Part shown: piece after piece, positions 43,933 to 57,489 of the stretch | Layout: every line of letters begins with the position of its first letter | Numbering within the stretch: position 1 is the first letter of the stretch | DNA from: Mesorhizobium sp. ES1-1 | Lineage (GTDB): Bacteria; Pseudomonadota; Alphaproteobacteria; Rhizobiales; Rhizobiaceae | Assembly (NCBI RefSeq): GCF_020164785.1 | Contig: NZ_JAIUGX010000008.1 | Coordinates: forward strand, 186,001-250,000 | Direction of reading: 5' to 3' | DNA length: 64,000 bases | The notes under the pieces: generated by a model | Database searches by the model: none | What the model saw: the letters and a program-made list of their open reading frames with translations, nothing else | What the model was told of the DNA's origin: nothing | Program-made: the position numbers and the translations under genes

Positions 43933-45690
43933 CTAACGCATTTCGGTTGGCGCGGCGGCTCCGATCAACGTCAGGCCGGACGTCAGAACGTCCGAAACAG
44001 CCTGCACCAGCCCGAGTCTGGCAAGCGTCAATTGTCGGTCGTTAACCTTAACAAAACGTAAGTCCGGCTTGTCCGTGCCGCGGTTCCAGTGTGCATGCAG
44101 GCTGGAGGCCAGATCATAGAGGTAAAATGCCAGTCGGTGCGGCTCGAGGGCAAGCGCGGCCGACTCGATCAGGCGCGGATATTCGGCAAGCTTGCGGATC
44201 AGGCCGATCTCACCCTCGTCGGTCAGCAGGTTCGCGGCGGACGCCAGGCTTTGGCGATCGAAACTAGCCTCGCCCAGTTGCTCGCTCGCCTGCCGGAACA
44301 CCGAATGGCAGCGCGCCGACGCGTACTGCACATAGAACACCGGGTTGTCCTTGGATTGCTCGGTCACCTTGGCGAAGTCGAAATCGAGCGGCGCATCGCT
44401 CTTGCGATAAAGCATCATGAAGCGAACCGGGTCACGGCCGACCTCTTCAACCACTTCGCGCAGCGTCACGAAATCGCCGGACCGTTTCGACATGCGCACC
44501 GGCTCGCCATCTCGAAACAGCTTCACCAGGTTGCACAGCAGTACGGTCAGCTTCACCCGGTCACCCGCGATCGCGCGCGCCAAGGCTTCCAGGCGCTTGA
44601 CGTAGCCGCCATGGTCTGCGCCAAGCACATAGATCAAGTCGACGAAACCGCGATCGACCTTGTCCTTCAGATAGGCGACGTCGCCGGCAAAATAGGTGAA
44701 CGACCCATCCGACTTGACCAGCGCCCGATCCATGTCGTCGCCGACGGCGGTCGAGCGGAACAGGGTCTGCTCGCGGTCTTCCCAATCGTCCGGCTTTTCG
44801 CCCTTTGGCGGTGGCAGCTTGCCTTTGTAGATATGGCCTTTCAGCGTCAGATCGCTGATCGCCGAACGGATCTTCCTGGCATTGTCGACATGCAGCGTGC
44901 GCTCCGAAAAGAACACGTCGTGATGAACGTTGAGCAAGGCCAGATCGTCGCGGATCATCGCCATCATCGCATCGATGGTGCGGTCCTTGACGATCGCGAG
45001 CGCCTCGTCGTCCGGCATGTCCAGCAGCGAACCGGCAAACTCCCCTACCAATGCCTTTCCAACGGGGACGAGGTAATCGCCGGGGTAGAGCCCTGTTGGA
45101 ATCTCGCCGATCTCTTCGCCCAGCGCCTCGCGGTAGCGCAGCATGACGGAACGGGCGAGCACGTCTATCTGCGAGCCCGCATCGTTGATGACATATTCCT
45201 TGGTCACGTCGTAACCGGCGAACGCCATCAGGTTGGCGAGCGCGTCGCCGACCACGGCGCCCCGGCAATGGCCCACATGCATCGGGCCGGTCGGGTTGGC
45301 CGAGACATATTCGACATTGGTCTTGCGGCCGCCACCCACCGTGGAGCGGCCGTAATCGCGGCCCTGGCCGAGCAACGCCGTGAGATGCACCTGCCAGAAC
45401 TGGTCCTGCAGCCTGAGATTGACGAAGCCCGGACCGGCGACATCGGCGGCGGCGACATCCTTGTCCTCACGAAGCGCCAGCGCCAGCCTTTCGGCCAGCA
45501 CGCGCGGCGATTGCCCGGTCGGCTTGGCGAGCACCATCGCCGCGTTGGTCGCGAGATCGCCATGGCTGGGGTCGCGCGGCGGCTCCACCGCAATGCGCGA
45601 CAGGTCGGGCGAAACGCCGTTGCTGTCTTTCAATTCAAGCGCTTCGACGGCTTTTATGACTCGCGCGTTGAAGTCGGCGAAGATGTTCAT
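43933..45690 (-). CDS. argS: Arginyl-tRNA synthetase
   Basis: Class I aminoacyl-tRNA synthetase of 585 residues. The N-terminal Add-1 domain covers roughly the first 110 residues. The HIGH motif is [11 protein letters not shown] after SANPTGPM. The KMSKS equivalent is [12 protein letters not shown]. The C-terminal DALR anticodon-binding domain (about 465-585) includes [20 protein letters not shown]. Start ATG 45690, [11 protein letters not shown]. It lies 74 bases downstream of dgt. Confidence 0.98.
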   Translation of the reverse strand: MNIFADFNARVIKAVEALELKDSNGVSPDLSRIAVEPPRDPSHGDLATNAAMVLAKPTGQSPRVLAERLALALREDKDVAAADVAGPGFVNLRLQDQFWQVHLTALLGQGRDYGRSTVGGGRKTNVEYVSANPTGPMHVGHCRGAVVGDALANLMAFAGYDVTKEYVINDAGSQIDVLARSVMLRYREALGEEIGEIPTGLYPGDYLVPVGKALVGEFAGSLLDMPDDEALAIVKDRTIDAMMAMIRDDLALLNVHHDVFFSERTLHVDNARKIRSAISDLTLKGHIYKGKLPPPKGEKPDDWEDREQTLFRSTAVGDDMDRALVKSDGSFTYFAGDVAYLKDKVDRGFVDLIYVLGADHGGYVKRLEALARAIAGDRVKLTVLLCNLVKLFRDGEPVRMSKRSGDFVTLREVVEEVGRDPVRFMMLYRKSDAPLDFDFAKVTEQSKDNPVFYVQYASARCHSVFRQASEQLGEASFDRQSLASAANLLTDEGEIGLIRKLAEYPRLIESAALALEPHRLAFYLYDLASSLHAHWNRGTDKPDLRFVKVNDRQLTLARLGLVQAVSDVLTSGLTLIGAAAPTEMR

Positions 45691-45764
45691 TGGACTAGCT
45701 CTGGGGTCTGGCTCGATGGCTTTGCAGCGAATCCGGCAGAATGGCCGGCAAAATCGAGCCCGCC

Positions 45765-46979
45765 CTAGCTCAATTCAGGCGTATGGTCAAACAAACGCCG
45801 GTGCTCCTTGAGTGCGTAGGTGTCGGTCATACCGGCCAGGAAGTCGGCCACGCTGCGCGCCTTGATGCGATCGTCGGCCCGGTCGAGCCCCTCGCGCCAG
45901 CCGTCCGGCATGGCCCGCGGATCGGCGAAATAGACATCGAAAAGATCCTTGACGATCCGATCGGCATCGGCCCGCACCCGCATGACCTCCTCATGGCGAT
46001 AGAGATGCTTGTAGAGAAACGCTTTCAATTCTTTCTCGGACTCCGCCATGGCGCCGGAAAAAGTGACCATCGTCTCGCCTGCCGCCCTGACCGCGTCGGC
46101 GCTCAGTGGCCCGATGCGCTCGAGGTTGGCGGTCGTCGACCTGATCACATCCTCGACCATCGCGGTGATCTGCCGTCGCATCAGCTCGTGCCCGGTCCGC
46201 ATGGTATCGAGGGCAGGATAGCGGGCGCGCACGCTTTCCAGGATTTTTCCCGGCAGCGGCACGGTCTCCAGCATGTCGAGCGTCAGCAGCCCTGCCCTCA
46301 ACCCATCGTCGATATCATGCGTGTTGTAGGCGATGTCGTCGGCGATTGCCGCGCATTGCGCCTCGAGGCCAGCGAACCGGTCAAGTTCAAGATCGTGCAG
46401 TTCGGAATAGTCCCGAATCGCCTGAGGCACCGGACCTCTCAGGCCCTGCCCCGTGGAGTCCGTCAATGGCCCGTTATGCTTGACCAGGCCCTCCAGCGTT
46501 TCCCAGGTCAGGTTCAGCCCGTCGAACTCGGCATAGCGTGCCTCCAGCCGTGTCACGATGCGCAGCGATTGGGCGTTGTGGTCGAAGCCGCCCCATGCCG
46601 CCATCTTCTCGTTCAGCGCATCCTCGCCGGTGTGGCCGAAGGGCGTATGGCCGAAATCATGCACCAGGGCCACCGCCTCGGCCAGATCCTCATCGCCGCG
46701 CAGCGCGCGTGCCAGGGCGCGGGCGATCTGAGCCACTTCGATCGAATGGGTCAGCCGGGTGCGATAATGGTCGCCTTCATGCGCGATGAAGACCTGCGTC
46801 TTGTGTTTGAGCCGCCGGAACGCCGTCGAATGGATGATGCGGTCGCGGTCACGCTGGAACGGTGTGCGGGTCGGGCTCTCCACCTCGTCGAACAGGCGGC
46901 CGCGCGACAGCGCCGGATCCGTGGCATAAGGCGCGCGCGGCCGGTAGCCGAATCCAATCTCGCCAAGCTCATTTGTCAT
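45765..46979 (-). CDS. dgt: Deoxyguanosinetriphosphate triphosphohydrolase-like protein
   Basis: HD-domain dNTP triphosphohydrolase of 404 residues, controlling deoxynucleotide pools. Start 46979 ([14 protein letters not shown]). Typical motifs are [22 protein letters not shown] in part, [19 protein letters not shown] with the first metal His, and [16 protein letters not shown] with the HD pair. VLV-like [10 protein letters not shown] supplies the final Asp. This is the short, dGTPase-like type 2 subgroup common in alphaproteobacteria. It is divergent from the erpA-type gene (76 bases). Confidence 0.95.
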   Translation of the reverse strand: MTNELGEIGFGYRPRAPYATDPALSRGRLFDEVESPTRTPFQRDRDRIIHSTAFRRLKHKTQVFIAHEGDHYRTRLTHSIEVAQIARALARALRGDEDLAEAVALVHDFGHTPFGHTGEDALNEKMAAWGGFDHNAQSLRIVTRLEARYAEFDGLNLTWETLEGLVKHNGPLTDSTGQGLRGPVPQAIRDYSELHDLELDRFAGLEAQCAAIADDIAYNTHDIDDGLRAGLLTLDMLETVPLPGKILESVRARYPALDTMRTGHELMRRQITAMVEDVIRSTTANLERIGPLSADAVRAAGETMVTFSGAMAESEKELKAFLYKHLYRHEEVMRVRADADRIVKDLFDVYFADPRAMPDGWREGLDRADDRIKARSVADFLAGMTDTYALKEHRRLFDHTPELS

Positions 46980-47055
46980 GGCTGATGCCGCCGCGGTTGA
47001 CTTGCCCCTTCGCGCTTCATACCTATCATGTGAAACTGAAAGCAAGGTGACGCCG

Positions 47056-47403
47056 ATGGGCGCTGACGCCAAGACCGCCATGAAAGTCGATATGACCGAA
47101 GCTGCCGCAAGGCGCATCGCCAAGATCGTGTCCGGCGAAGCCGGCAAGACGGCATTGCGGGTATCCGTCGAAGGCGGTGGTTGTTCGGGCTTTTCATACA
47201 AGTTCGATCTTGTCGATGCCCGCAATGAAGAGGACGTCGCCATCGAAAAGGACGGCGCCATCGTGCTGATCGACGACCTGTCGCTCGTCTATATGGGCGG
47301 CTCGGTGATCGACTTCGTTGACGATCTGATGGGGCAGTCCTTCCAGATCCGCAATCCGAACGCTGTCGCCTCTTGCGGCTGCGGCACGAGCTTCTCCATC
47401 TAG
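47056..47403 (+). CDS. erpA: A-type iron-sulfur carrier (ErpA/IscA)
   Basis: Delivers Fe-S clusters to apo-proteins. The 115-residue protein (ATG 47056) has the family pattern: [20 protein letters not shown] with the first Cys, [19 protein letters not shown], and C-terminal [16 protein letters not shown] with the Cys-Gly-Cys pair. All three ligand cysteines are present. A start at 47080 ([10 protein letters not shown]) is possible. The position next to dgt and argS is conserved in rhizobia. The VOC gene starts two bases after its stop. Confidence 0.93.
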   Translation: MGADAKTAMKVDMTEAAARRIAKIVSGEAGKTALRVSVEGGGCSGFSYKFDLVDARNEEDVAIEKDGAIVLIDDLSLVYMGGSVIDFVDDLMGQSFQIRNPNAVASCGCGTSFSI

Positions 47404-47405
47404 GA

Positions 47406-47798
47406 ATGCCTGCTGTTGGCGCGGTTCGTCAGATCGCGCTGTCGGCCGGCCGCGACCTCGACGCAACGCTGGCCTTCTGGCGCGACGTTCTGGGCATGGG
47501 CGTTCACGCCCGCTACGACCCGCCTGGCATAGCGTTCATCATGGCCGGCGATGTGCGCCTGCTGTTCACCGACGGCCTACCCGCCGGCACGGTCTATCTT
47601 GACATGGCCGGGCTTGCCGCTTTCCATGACGAGGCGAAAGCCGCGGGTGTCCCGTTCACCGCGCCGCCCATGCTTGTGCATCACGACACCGAAGGCCAGT
47701 TCGGTGAGGCGGGGGAAAGCGAGTGGATGGCCTTCCTAAAGGATCCGGCAGGCAATACGATTGGCCTTGTCGAACGTCTTCCGCCTGAACCTTCCTGA
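47406..47798 (+). CDS. VOC (glyoxalase-like) family protein
   Basis: A 130-residue metalloenzyme-fold protein from ATG 47406. Two beta-alpha-beta-beta-beta modules are recognisable: RDLDATLAFWRDVLGMGVHARYDPPG (in part), LLFTDGLPAGTVYLDM and EWMAFLKDPAGNTIGLVER. The last Glu is a likely metal ligand. The substrate is unknown. Translation is probably coupled to erpA upstream (2-base gap); xthA follows after 7 bases. Confidence 0.85.
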   Translation: MPAVGAVRQIALSAGRDLDATLAFWRDVLGMGVHARYDPPGIAFIMAGDVRLLFTDGLPAGTVYLDMAGLAAFHDEAKAAGVPFTAPPMLVHHDTEGQFGEAGESEWMAFLKDPAGNTIGLVERLPPEPS

Positions 47799-47805
47799 GG
47801 CCGCC

Positions 47806-48600
47806 ATGAAAATCGTCACCTGGAACATCAATGGTATCCGTGCCCGCATCGGCAACCTGACCCATTGGCTGACCGAGAGCGCGCCCGACATCGTCTGCCT
47901 GCAGGAGATCAAATCGGTCGACGAGCAGTTTCCACGCGCCGAGATCGAGGCGCTTGGTTACAATGTTGAGACGCACGGCCAGAAAGGCTTCAACGGCGTC
48001 GCCATCCTGTCCAAGCTGCGCTTCGACGAGGTGATCAGGGGCCTGCCCGGCGACGATACGGACGAGCAGGCGCGTTTCATCGAGGGCGTATTCTCGACCG
48101 ACAAGGGAGCGCTGCGCGTCGTGTCGCTGTACCTTCCGAATGGAAATCCGATCAATGACGACAGGAAATTCCCCTACAAGCTGTCCTGGATGGCGCGGCT
48201 GGAGCGTTGGGCGCAAGAACGGCTGAAGCTGGAGGAGGCCCTGGTGCTCGCCGGCGACTACAACGTCATTCCAGAGCCGATCGATGCCAAATTTCCCCAG
48301 AACTGGTTGGGCGACGCGCTGTTCCAGCCCGAGACACGGCAATCTTTCCGACGATTGCTCAACCTCGGCTTCACCGAGGCGGTGCGCGCGGTCACTGACG
48401 CGCCCGAGACCTTCACGTTCTGGGACTATCAGGCCGGCGCCTGGCAGAAGAACAACGGCATTCGCATCGACCATCTGCTGCTGTCGCCGGAGGCCGCGAA
48501 CCGGTTTTCGTCCGCCTCGATCGAGAAGCATGTGCGCGCCTGGGAGAAGCCGTCCGACCATGTGCCTGTCGCAATCGACCTTGCGCTGCGGCCCGCGTGA
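47806..48600 (+). CDS. xthA: Exodeoxyribonuclease III
   Basis: AP endonuclease/3'-5' exonuclease of base-excision repair, 264 residues. The metal Glu is in CLQEIKSVDEQFP, the motifs FNGVAILSK and GDYNVIPEPIDA carry the catalytic Asp/Asn, and FTFWDYQAGAWQKNNGIRIDHLLLS and PSDHVPV carry the final Asp-His. Start ATG 47806 gives MKIVTWNINGIRARI. It overlaps nothing and follows the VOC gene by 7 bases. Confidence 0.97.
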   Translation: MKIVTWNINGIRARIGNLTHWLTESAPDIVCLQEIKSVDEQFPRAEIEALGYNVETHGQKGFNGVAILSKLRFDEVIRGLPGDDTDEQARFIEGVFSTDKGALRVVSLYLPNGNPINDDRKFPYKLSWMARLERWAQERLKLEEALVLAGDYNVIPEPIDAKFPQNWLGDALFQPETRQSFRRLLNLGFTEAVRAVTDAPETFTFWDYQAGAWQKNNGIRIDHLLLSPEAANRFSSASIEKHVRAWEKPSDHVPVAIDLALRPA

Positions 48601-48660
48601 CAGCGCGAAACCCCATATCGCCGCTATGCCGCCGTTGATCGCCGGTCGGCCTGGGTGCCC

Positions 48661-48960
48661 ATGACTACACGATTTCTCCTGTGTCCCATCGGCTTGGCCC
48701 TTGCCATGGCCGCGCCCGCGGCCGCCCTTGCCGGGCAGGAGTGCCTGGCCAATGGAAAATCCTATCAGGTCGGCCAGGCCGCCTGCCTGACAATTGCCGA
48801 AAAGAGCCAACTTGCCCGTTGCGAGATGGTGCTCAACAACACGTCATGGACGAAGATCGGCGACACTTGCCCCAACCAAACGATGGCGCCGCCCGCGACA
48901 GGCGCGGCGAGGCCGGCACCGGCTCCCAGCATGGTGCCGACGGAACCGACCGAGAATTGA
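48661..48960 (+). CDS. Small exported protein of unknown function
   Basis: A 99-residue protein from ATG 48661. The signal peptide FLLCPIGLALAMAAPAAALA is probably cleaved before GQECLANG. The short mature domain has four cysteines (ECLA, AACLT, ARCEM, DTCPN), suggesting two disulfides, and ends in a Pro/Ala-rich tail. No family recognised. It is 60 bases downstream of xthA and may be the last gene of that operon. Confidence 0.75.
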   Translation: MTTRFLLCPIGLALAMAAPAAALAGQECLANGKSYQVGQAACLTIAEKSQLARCEMVLNNTSWTKIGDTCPNQTMAPPATGAARPAPAPSMVPTEPTEN

Positions 48961-49002
48961 TCAAGACGAAAGAGCAGCCTGTGTGGCGAGGCCACGGCCG
49001 AA

Positions 49003-49827
49003 CTATTGGTCGCCGCCGCCCTTGGTGAGGATGTCATCGGCCAGCGAGATCGCCGTGCGGCGGTCGGCTTCCCCGGCAGCGGCGAAGGCCTCTTCCTGCA
49101 TCCCGCGAATCCATGGCTGATCGGCCGGTGAAGCGCGTTCCAGCGCCGCCGTCATCATGGCCAGCCCGCGAACGACCTTGCCGCTCTGGAACAAGAGATT
49201 GCCAAGCGTCGCCTGGGCGCCGGCATGACCCTTTTCGGCAGCGAGTTGGAACCAACGCCCGGCCTGCTTGACGCTGGCCTTCACTCCGCCCTCGCCCTTG
49301 AGGAACATCTGTCCCATCTCGAACTGGGCGTTCGGATTGCGGTAGTTGGCTGCGGCGCGCATGTAATATTCCTGCGCCGCTACCTCGTTCTCGGCGACCG
49401 GGCTGCCGGGAATACCCTTGCGCAGATAGTCGCCAAGCGCCACCAGCGCGTCGGAGACATAGCTTTCTTCGGGTGAACCGGGTTCGACATCCTGGTCGAC
49501 GATCTCCGAGAAAAACTTGAAAGCCTCATAATCGTCGCGCTCTACGCCGTCGCCCTCCGCATACATGCGGGCAAGCTTCCAGGTAGCGCCGATTTGGCCG
49601 TTTTCAGCGGCGTATTTATACGCCTCGGCGGCCTGTTCCTTGTGACCGCTTTTGTAGGCGGAAAAACCGAACTGGAACACGGCCCACGGGCTCGACTGCG
49701 GCTTCACGCCCGTCTTGTCGTCGAACACCTTGTCATCGAAGGCCATGGCCTGGCCCACGGCGCCAAGGACCGCTATCGCGACCAGCACCGACAACAGCCC
49801 TGACCTCAACACCTCAGATATCCGCAT
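49003..49827 (-). CDS. exoR: ExoR-like periplasmic Sel1-repeat protein
   Basis: A 274-residue protein. The signal peptide ([19 protein letters not shown]) is followed by FDDKTG and a series of Sel1/TPR helical repeats: [56 protein letters not shown], and [20 protein letters not shown]. Order and wording match ExoR of Sinorhizobium and Agrobacterium, the periplasmic inhibitor of the ExoS-ChvI two-component system that controls exopolysaccharide, motility and symbiosis. The start overlaps the end of ilvD by 14 bases. No exoS/chvI in the window. Confidence 0.85.
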   Translation of the reverse strand: MRISEVLRSGLLSVLVAIAVLGAVGQAMAFDDKVFDDKTGVKPQSSPWAVFQFGFSAYKSGHKEQAAEAYKYAAENGQIGATWKLARMYAEGDGVERDDYEAFKFFSEIVDQDVEPGSPEESYVSDALVALGDYLRKGIPGSPVAENEVAAQEYYMRAAANYRNPNAQFEMGQMFLKGEGGVKASVKQAGRWFQLAAEKGHAGAQATLGNLLFQSGKVVRGLAMMTAALERASPADQPWIRGMQEEAFAAAGEADRRTAISLADDILTKGGGDQ

Positions 49828-51538
49828 AGCAGTGTGTTTCTTTGGCACCGCCCGGATGGGTCACCGCGCCATCGCGCGCCGGACCCACGGTCTGTGCGTA
49901 TTTCCATATCGCGCCCGACTGATAATCGGTCGTGCGCGGCTTCCAGGTCTTCGCCCTCTCCGCCAGTTCCGTTTCGGTCAGCGCCACCTCGATCGTGCCA
50001 GCCATCGCGTCGATGGAGATCACGTCGCCATCAATGAGCAGTCCGATCGGCCCGCCCACGGCAGCCTCCGGCCCGACATGGCCGATGCAGAACCCGCGCG
50101 TTGCGCCGGAGAAGCGGCCGTCGGTGATCAACGCAACCTTGCCGCCCATGCCCTGGCCGTAAAGCGCCGCCGTCGTGGACAGCATCTCGCGCATGCCGGG
50201 ACCGCCGCGCGGCCCCTCGTAGCGGATGACGAGCACCTCGCCTTCCCGGTAGTTGCGGTGCGTCACCGCTTCGAAACATTCTTCCTCAGAATCGAAACAG
50301 CGAGCCGGGCCGGAGAATTTCAACTCCGACATGCCGGCGACCTTCACGATCGCGCCTTCGGGGGCAAGGTTTCCCTTCAAGCCCACCACACCGCCGGTTT
50401 TTGTAATCGGGCGATCGGCGCTACGGACCACATCCTGATCTTCATTCCAGGCAACATGTTCCATATTTTCGGCCAAAGTACGGCCAGTGACCGTCATGCA
50501 GTCGCCATGCAGGTAGCCGTGCTCGAGCAGGGTCTTCATCAACAACGGAATGCCGCCTGCCTCGAACATGTCCTTGGCGACGTATTTGCCCCCGGGCTTG
50601 AGGTCGGCGATGTAAGGTGTCTTCTCGAAGATCCTGGCGACATCGAAGAGATCGAACTTGATTCCCGCCTCATGCGCGATCGCCGGCAGGTGGAGCGCGG
50701 CGTTGGTCGAGCCACCGGTGGCCGACACCACCGTCGCGGCATTTTCCAGTGCCTTCAGCGTGACGATGTCGCGCGGCCGGATATTCTTTGCGATCAGCTC
50801 CATGATCTTCTCGCCCGAGGCGAAATTGAACCGGTCGCGCATCTCGTATGGAGCCGGCGCACCGCAGGAATAGGGCAGCGCGAGGCCGATCGCTTCGGCG
50901 ACCGTGGCCATGGTGTTGGCGGTGAACTGGGCCCCGCATGAGCCGGCCGACGGACAGGCGGCCTGCTCGATCTCAAGTAGTTCGGAATCCCCGATCGTGC
51001 CGACCGAGTGCTGGCCGACCGCCTCGAACACGTCCTGGACGGTGATCTGCCGGCCGCGATAACTGCCAGGCAGGATGGAGCCGCCATAGATGAAGATCGA
51101 TGGCACGTTGAGCCGCACCATCGCCATCATCATGCCGGGCAGCGACTTGTCGCAGCCGGCAAGCCCGACCAGCGCATCGTAGCAATGGCCGCGCATGGTC
51201 AGTTCGACGGAATCGGCGATCACGTCGCGCGACACCAGCGACGACTTCATGCCCTGGTGTCCCATGGCGATGCCGTCGGTGACTGTAATGGTGCAGAATT
51301 CGCGAGGCGTGCCATTGGCGGAGGCCACGCCCTTCTTGACCACCTGCGCCTGGCGCATCAGCGAAATATTACAGGGCGCAGCCTCGTTCCAGCACGACGC
51401 GACGCCGACCAGAGGCTGTGCGATTTCAGCAGCCGACAGCCCCATCGCATAGAGATAGGAACGATGCGGCGCGCGCGCCGGACCGACGGTCACATGGCGG
51501 CTGGGGAGCTTGGCCTTTGAGATGACTCTGGCGTCCAT
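49814..51538 (-). CDS. ilvD: Dihydroxy-acid dehydratase
   Basis: Fe-S enzyme of the last common step in valine/isoleucine synthesis. 574 residues from ATG 51538 ([13 protein letters not shown]). Cluster ligand regions are [25 protein letters not shown] and [16 protein letters not shown]. Mg/substrate motifs include [10 protein letters not shown] and [20 protein letters not shown] (as read). The length is that of the shorter IlvD group. Its last codons overlap the start of exoR, so an ilvD-exoR transcript is likely. A region of 288 bases separates it from fadL. Confidence 0.96.
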   Translation of the reverse strand: MDARVISKAKLPSRHVTVGPARAPHRSYLYAMGLSAAEIAQPLVGVASCWNEAAPCNISLMRQAQVVKKGVASANGTPREFCTITVTDGIAMGHQGMKSSLVSRDVIADSVELTMRGHCYDALVGLAGCDKSLPGMMMAMVRLNVPSIFIYGGSILPGSYRGRQITVQDVFEAVGQHSVGTIGDSELLEIEQAACPSAGSCGAQFTANTMATVAEAIGLALPYSCGAPAPYEMRDRFNFASGEKIMELIAKNIRPRDIVTLKALENAATVVSATGGSTNAALHLPAIAHEAGIKFDLFDVARIFEKTPYIADLKPGGKYVAKDMFEAGGIPLLMKTLLEHGYLHGDCMTVTGRTLAENMEHVAWNEDQDVVRSADRPITKTGGVVGLKGNLAPEGAIVKVAGMSELKFSGPARCFDSEEECFEAVTHRNYREGEVLVIRYEGPRGGPGMREMLSTTAALYGQGMGGKVALITDGRFSGATRGFCIGHVGPEAAVGGPIGLLIDGDVISIDAMAGTIEVALTETELAERAKTWKPRTTDYQSGAIWKYAQTVGPARDGAVTHPGGAKETHCYADI

Positions 51539-51780
51539 ACTCTTCCTTGCCGCGGGCGGTGCGGCGCGCCTCATTGCCGAGCCTTTTGGCGCGTGTCCCG
51601 AGACAGGATCGAGGTGCGCTTGGTTTATGGCGGGAAATGGGCAATGTCCTTGGCGGGATTTCTAGCCCAAGGGTTGCTTAGAAACTGTTGCCGAAAAATC
51701 ACAATCGCAGGACGGTTGCTCACTGCGACTAATATGCAACGGAACCTTCTCCCGTTCGAGCCGGAACGGCTGCCTAAACC

Positions 51781-51810
51781 AAAAAGGCCGGGCAATGCCC
51801 GGCCTTTTGT
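51781..51810. terminator. Bidirectional intrinsic terminator near fadL
   Basis: AAAAGGCCGGGC and GCCCGGCCTTTT form a perfect 12-bp stem with loop AAT. T-runs exit in both directions. It lies 17 bases after the fadL stop codon on the minus strand. Confidence 0.9.
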
Positions 51811-51826
51811 CTTCAGCCTCAGTAAG

Positions 51827-53092
51827 TTACCACTTGACCTTGAACGAGGTCGAAAGCGCCGTTACAAGGTCGTTGCCGAAGTCGGCGGTATAGCCATTAT
51901 CGTAGGTTTGACCATCCTGCGAGCTTACCGCTGTATGGATCGACCCGCTGGTCAGCACGCCGATCGCTCCCCCGACACGGAGCTCCACATTCTTGGTTGG
52001 CGTATAGGAAACGCCACCGCCAAGGGTCCAGGTATCGGTCTGGGCGCTGAGGCCAGTGGAGGTCCCGCGATCCCAGGTGACAAGCGCGGCCCCACTCCAC
52101 TGTTCGTTGAATTTGTGGCCGACGCCGCCGGAAACCGTCCAGCCATCCCGATAAAGCAAGTCAAGAGAGGTCAGTTTCAGTGGGCTGGTTGTCGTGCAGG
52201 AGGCCGTGCCGGTCGGGCAAAACGGAATGCTCTGCAATTCGCTCCAATTCACCCACTTTATGGATCCGAACGCCAGCCAGCCGGGAGCTATGCCCGACTG
52301 AAGCTTAAGTTCAAGGAATTCCGGAACCGCAGAGGAACCGCTGACATTCGTTACCTTGCCCAAGAATGGATTATTCGGATTGAGCCCCCCAGGCACCTGC
52401 GTCAGATCCAGCGTTCCGTCCAGACTGTCGATCTTGACCTGGGAGTTGTAGACCAGGCTGGCGCGGAGCGCGATTTCCGGAATCTCGTAGGCAACGCCGG
52501 CCCGCCATCCCCAGCCATCGCCTTCAAGGTCGAGGCGACCTATGCCGGCTCCGGGAATAGGAGCGACCAACTGTTCCTTGAAGCCGGATACATTCTCGTG
52601 GAACACGCCGCCGATGAAACGAAACTGTCCCTTTCCAAGATCCATCTTGTAAGAACAGGTTCCGCCCACGGCCTCGCTCTTCACCTGGGTTTCCACGTTA
52701 CTGTTGGCACCCGCCCAGTTCCGGCCCGGGCTGCTGGATGCGCCGATAGGCTGGCCGTAATCGACGAGACAATCTACGGGGCCCATGCCCGCCTTTATAC
52801 CGACGCTCGGGATCCAATAGCTTTCAGTGTCGCGCGCGCTGTCGGAGAAACCTGGAATGAGGTTGAGCGGACCGTCCGAAGGATCGGTGTCCTTCACGTT
52901 CTTGAGGTCGCGCTGCGGCATCACATAGGTGCCGGTGACCTCACCCGTGACCTGTGCCGGATCGAACAGGAGGTCGATGTCGTAACCGCCGCGTTCCAAG
53001 CCGCCTGCATGCGCCGAACCAATGGTCGTCCCGATCAAAGCCAGCGAAAAGCACCCTGCCCCCAGTAGTGCCTTCAAACGCAAACTGTTCAT
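51827..53092 (-). CDS. FadL/OmpP1-family outer-membrane transporter
   Basis: A 421-residue predicted outer-membrane beta-barrel for hydrophobic compounds such as long-chain fatty acids. The signal peptide GCFSLALIGTTIGSAHA is followed by GGLERGGYDIDLLFDP, the plug region. Alternating amphipathic strands run to the end, with a C-terminal aromatic-type ending LSTSFKVKW. Motifs of the family include GWGWRAGVAYEIPE and RASLVYNSQVK. GGAGGA precedes ATG 53092. A terminator follows. Specific substrate unknown. Confidence 0.88.
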   Translation of the reverse strand: MNSLRLKALLGAGCFSLALIGTTIGSAHAGGLERGGYDIDLLFDPAQVTGEVTGTYVMPQRDLKNVKDTDPSDGPLNLIPGFSDSARDTESYWIPSVGIKAGMGPVDCLVDYGQPIGASSSPGRNWAGANSNVETQVKSEAVGGTCSYKMDLGKGQFRFIGGVFHENVSGFKEQLVAPIPGAGIGRLDLEGDGWGWRAGVAYEIPEIALRASLVYNSQVKIDSLDGTLDLTQVPGGLNPNNPFLGKVTNVSGSSAVPEFLELKLQSGIAPGWLAFGSIKWVNWSELQSIPFCPTGTASCTTTSPLKLTSLDLLYRDGWTVSGGVGHKFNEQWSGAALVTWDRGTSTGLSAQTDTWTLGGGVSYTPTKNVELRVGGAIGVLTSGSIHTAVSSQDGQTYDNGYTADFGNDLVTALSTSFKVKW

Positions 53093-53452
53093 GGATGTCC
53101 TCCCCGAATAACCAGTTGCTCAAGCTAGAACCAATTCAGGTTAACGCTGCAACAACGAATTCAAAGGGCGTACATGTACATGCTTGCCAAATCCTCCTTG
53201 GCTGAAGGGCACGGCGGCACAGCAGGGCCGAAAACCACTCAAACGTCTGCGTGCGGGGCGCCGAAAATGAAGAAAAGTCGCCCAGAAATCCCGGAAAACA
53301 GCCATTTTATCGGACGTTGACGCCCCATTGTTACATTATGGCAACAATAGGGCGAAAACTATCCGTTTGCGGGAACCTTGACGCAACGGCATGCCTCTTC
53401 TGAAGACGCAACCCTGCGTCTTCGCCACGGCTAGGCGGCCCGAATCTAATCT
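53093..53452. other. Non-coding region between fadL and valS
   Basis: No gene is evident in these 360 bases. The perfect palindrome GTACATGTAC lies at 53170-53179, about 80 bases upstream of the fadL start, and could be an operator. GAAGACGCA and TGCGTCTTC form a 9-bp hairpin around ACCC at 53402-53423, 30 bases beyond the valS stop, but no T-run follows. Confidence 0.4.
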
Positions 53453-56236
<2,784 letters not shown>

Positions 56237-56465
56237 GGGAAAATGGTCCGCGCTGTCGGGATTTGCTGGTCCGGTGTAAATCGGAAGGTCTTGGCCAAGT
56301 CAACCGCAAGGGCTGCCGCGAGTCATCGCACGCAGATAGGCGCGGAATAGGTCATTTCAATGGAAGGCGTTGCGCACACCCGAGGCAGAACTTCGCGCTG
56401 GGCGTTCGCAAAAGGTGCTTTAAACGAAAACGCGGCCCTCGGCGGAATTTCATCCTAAGCGGCGT

Positions 56466-57296
56466 TTACTGCGCCCCGCGCGCCACGCGCTCGATCTCCT
56501 CGCGCACCAGCCTTTCGACCAGTGTCGGCAGATTATTGTCCAGCCAGTCCTGCAGCATAGGCCGCAGCATCTCCTCGGCCATCTCGTCGAAGGTCTTCTT
56601 GCTGCGGCTGGCGAAGGCATCGGACAGTTCGCCGAAAGCGGCGGCGACCTGTCGGCCCGTGTGCTCGGAGACGATCGCCGGACGCGTCGACGACGCCTCT
56701 TCGGCTACCGGCCTTTCAGCATTTTCGCTGGATGGCGCCTGCTCGAAAGTTGCTTTGGCGATCGGCTCGTCCCTGAGACTGACCACCTCCGGCTGAACGA
56801 GAGAACCGCGCGAGTCGCTTCTGTCCGGCAAAGGCTTGGCCTGCTCGCCGACAGCTGCGATTTCGCGACGCCAGTCCGCTACGATGGAATCGCTCGTGGC
56901 GACCGGTCGCACCAATGGCGCTTGCTCGACCGCGGCTGGTTCTGGGGCGATCGAGGCGCCGACTTGTGCCAACGTCAAGGAGGGCCGCAGCGTGCCGGGA
57001 TCGAAACGCGCAGGTGTTTCGTTGCGCGCGACCGTTGGCTCGGCCGCCGGCGGACGCGACTGGATTTCCGCCAGCGTCACCGGTTTCCTGGCATTGGCTG
57101 CGGCGTATGGATCGACACGCGAAGCTTCGGCCTCTGAGACGGCATCGACTTGGGCCAAGCGTTCCAGATCCTGTCGCAACTCTTCGGTCTCACCAGCCGG
57201 CTTGCGGCCCGTGTCGCTGTCTTCGATGATCCGCCTGATGGAGGCCAGGATCTCTTCCATGGAAGGTTCGCGCTGTAGGCTGCTTGCCGTTGCCAT
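56466..57296 (-). CDS. popZ: PopZ / DUF2497 polar organizing protein
   Basis: Cell-pole scaffold that in Caulobacter anchors ParB-parS and in rhizobia marks the growing or old pole. 276 residues with the diagnostic ends. The N-terminal helix is EPSMEEILASIRRIIEDSD. The C-terminal oligomerisation helices are KTFDEMAEEMLRPMLQDWLD and NLPTLVERLVREEIERVAR. The middle (about 35-205) is Pro/Ala/Glu-rich and disordered, as expected for the condensate-forming linker. The gene order tolC-PopZ-valS is typical of the group. Confidence 0.93.
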   Translation of the reverse strand: MATASSLQREPSMEEILASIRRIIEDSDTGRKPAGETEELRQDLERLAQVDAVSEAEASRVDPYAAANARKPVTLAEIQSRPPAAEPTVARNETPARFDPGTLRPSLTLAQVGASIAPEPAAVEQAPLVRPVATSDSIVADWRREIAAVGEQAKPLPDRSDSRGSLVQPEVVSLRDEPIAKATFEQAPSSENAERPVAEEASSTRPAIVSEHTGRQVAAAFGELSDAFASRSKKTFDEMAEEMLRPMLQDWLDNNLPTLVERLVREEIERVARGAQ

Positions 57297-57489
57297 AATC
57301 AGTACGCCGCCCCTGTGACCCAGTGCAGATTCCCGCTCCGGTCTTGCCGGATCGAATCATGTCCATAGCGTAACCGACCGGGCGCCGCGGGAGAATCCCC
57401 AATCTGGGGACTCGTGGGATTTCAACAGATTAGAGCAATAAGCCGGAAGCGCTGGATATCGAGGGCGAGGCCGCGACTAGGCCTTCGTC

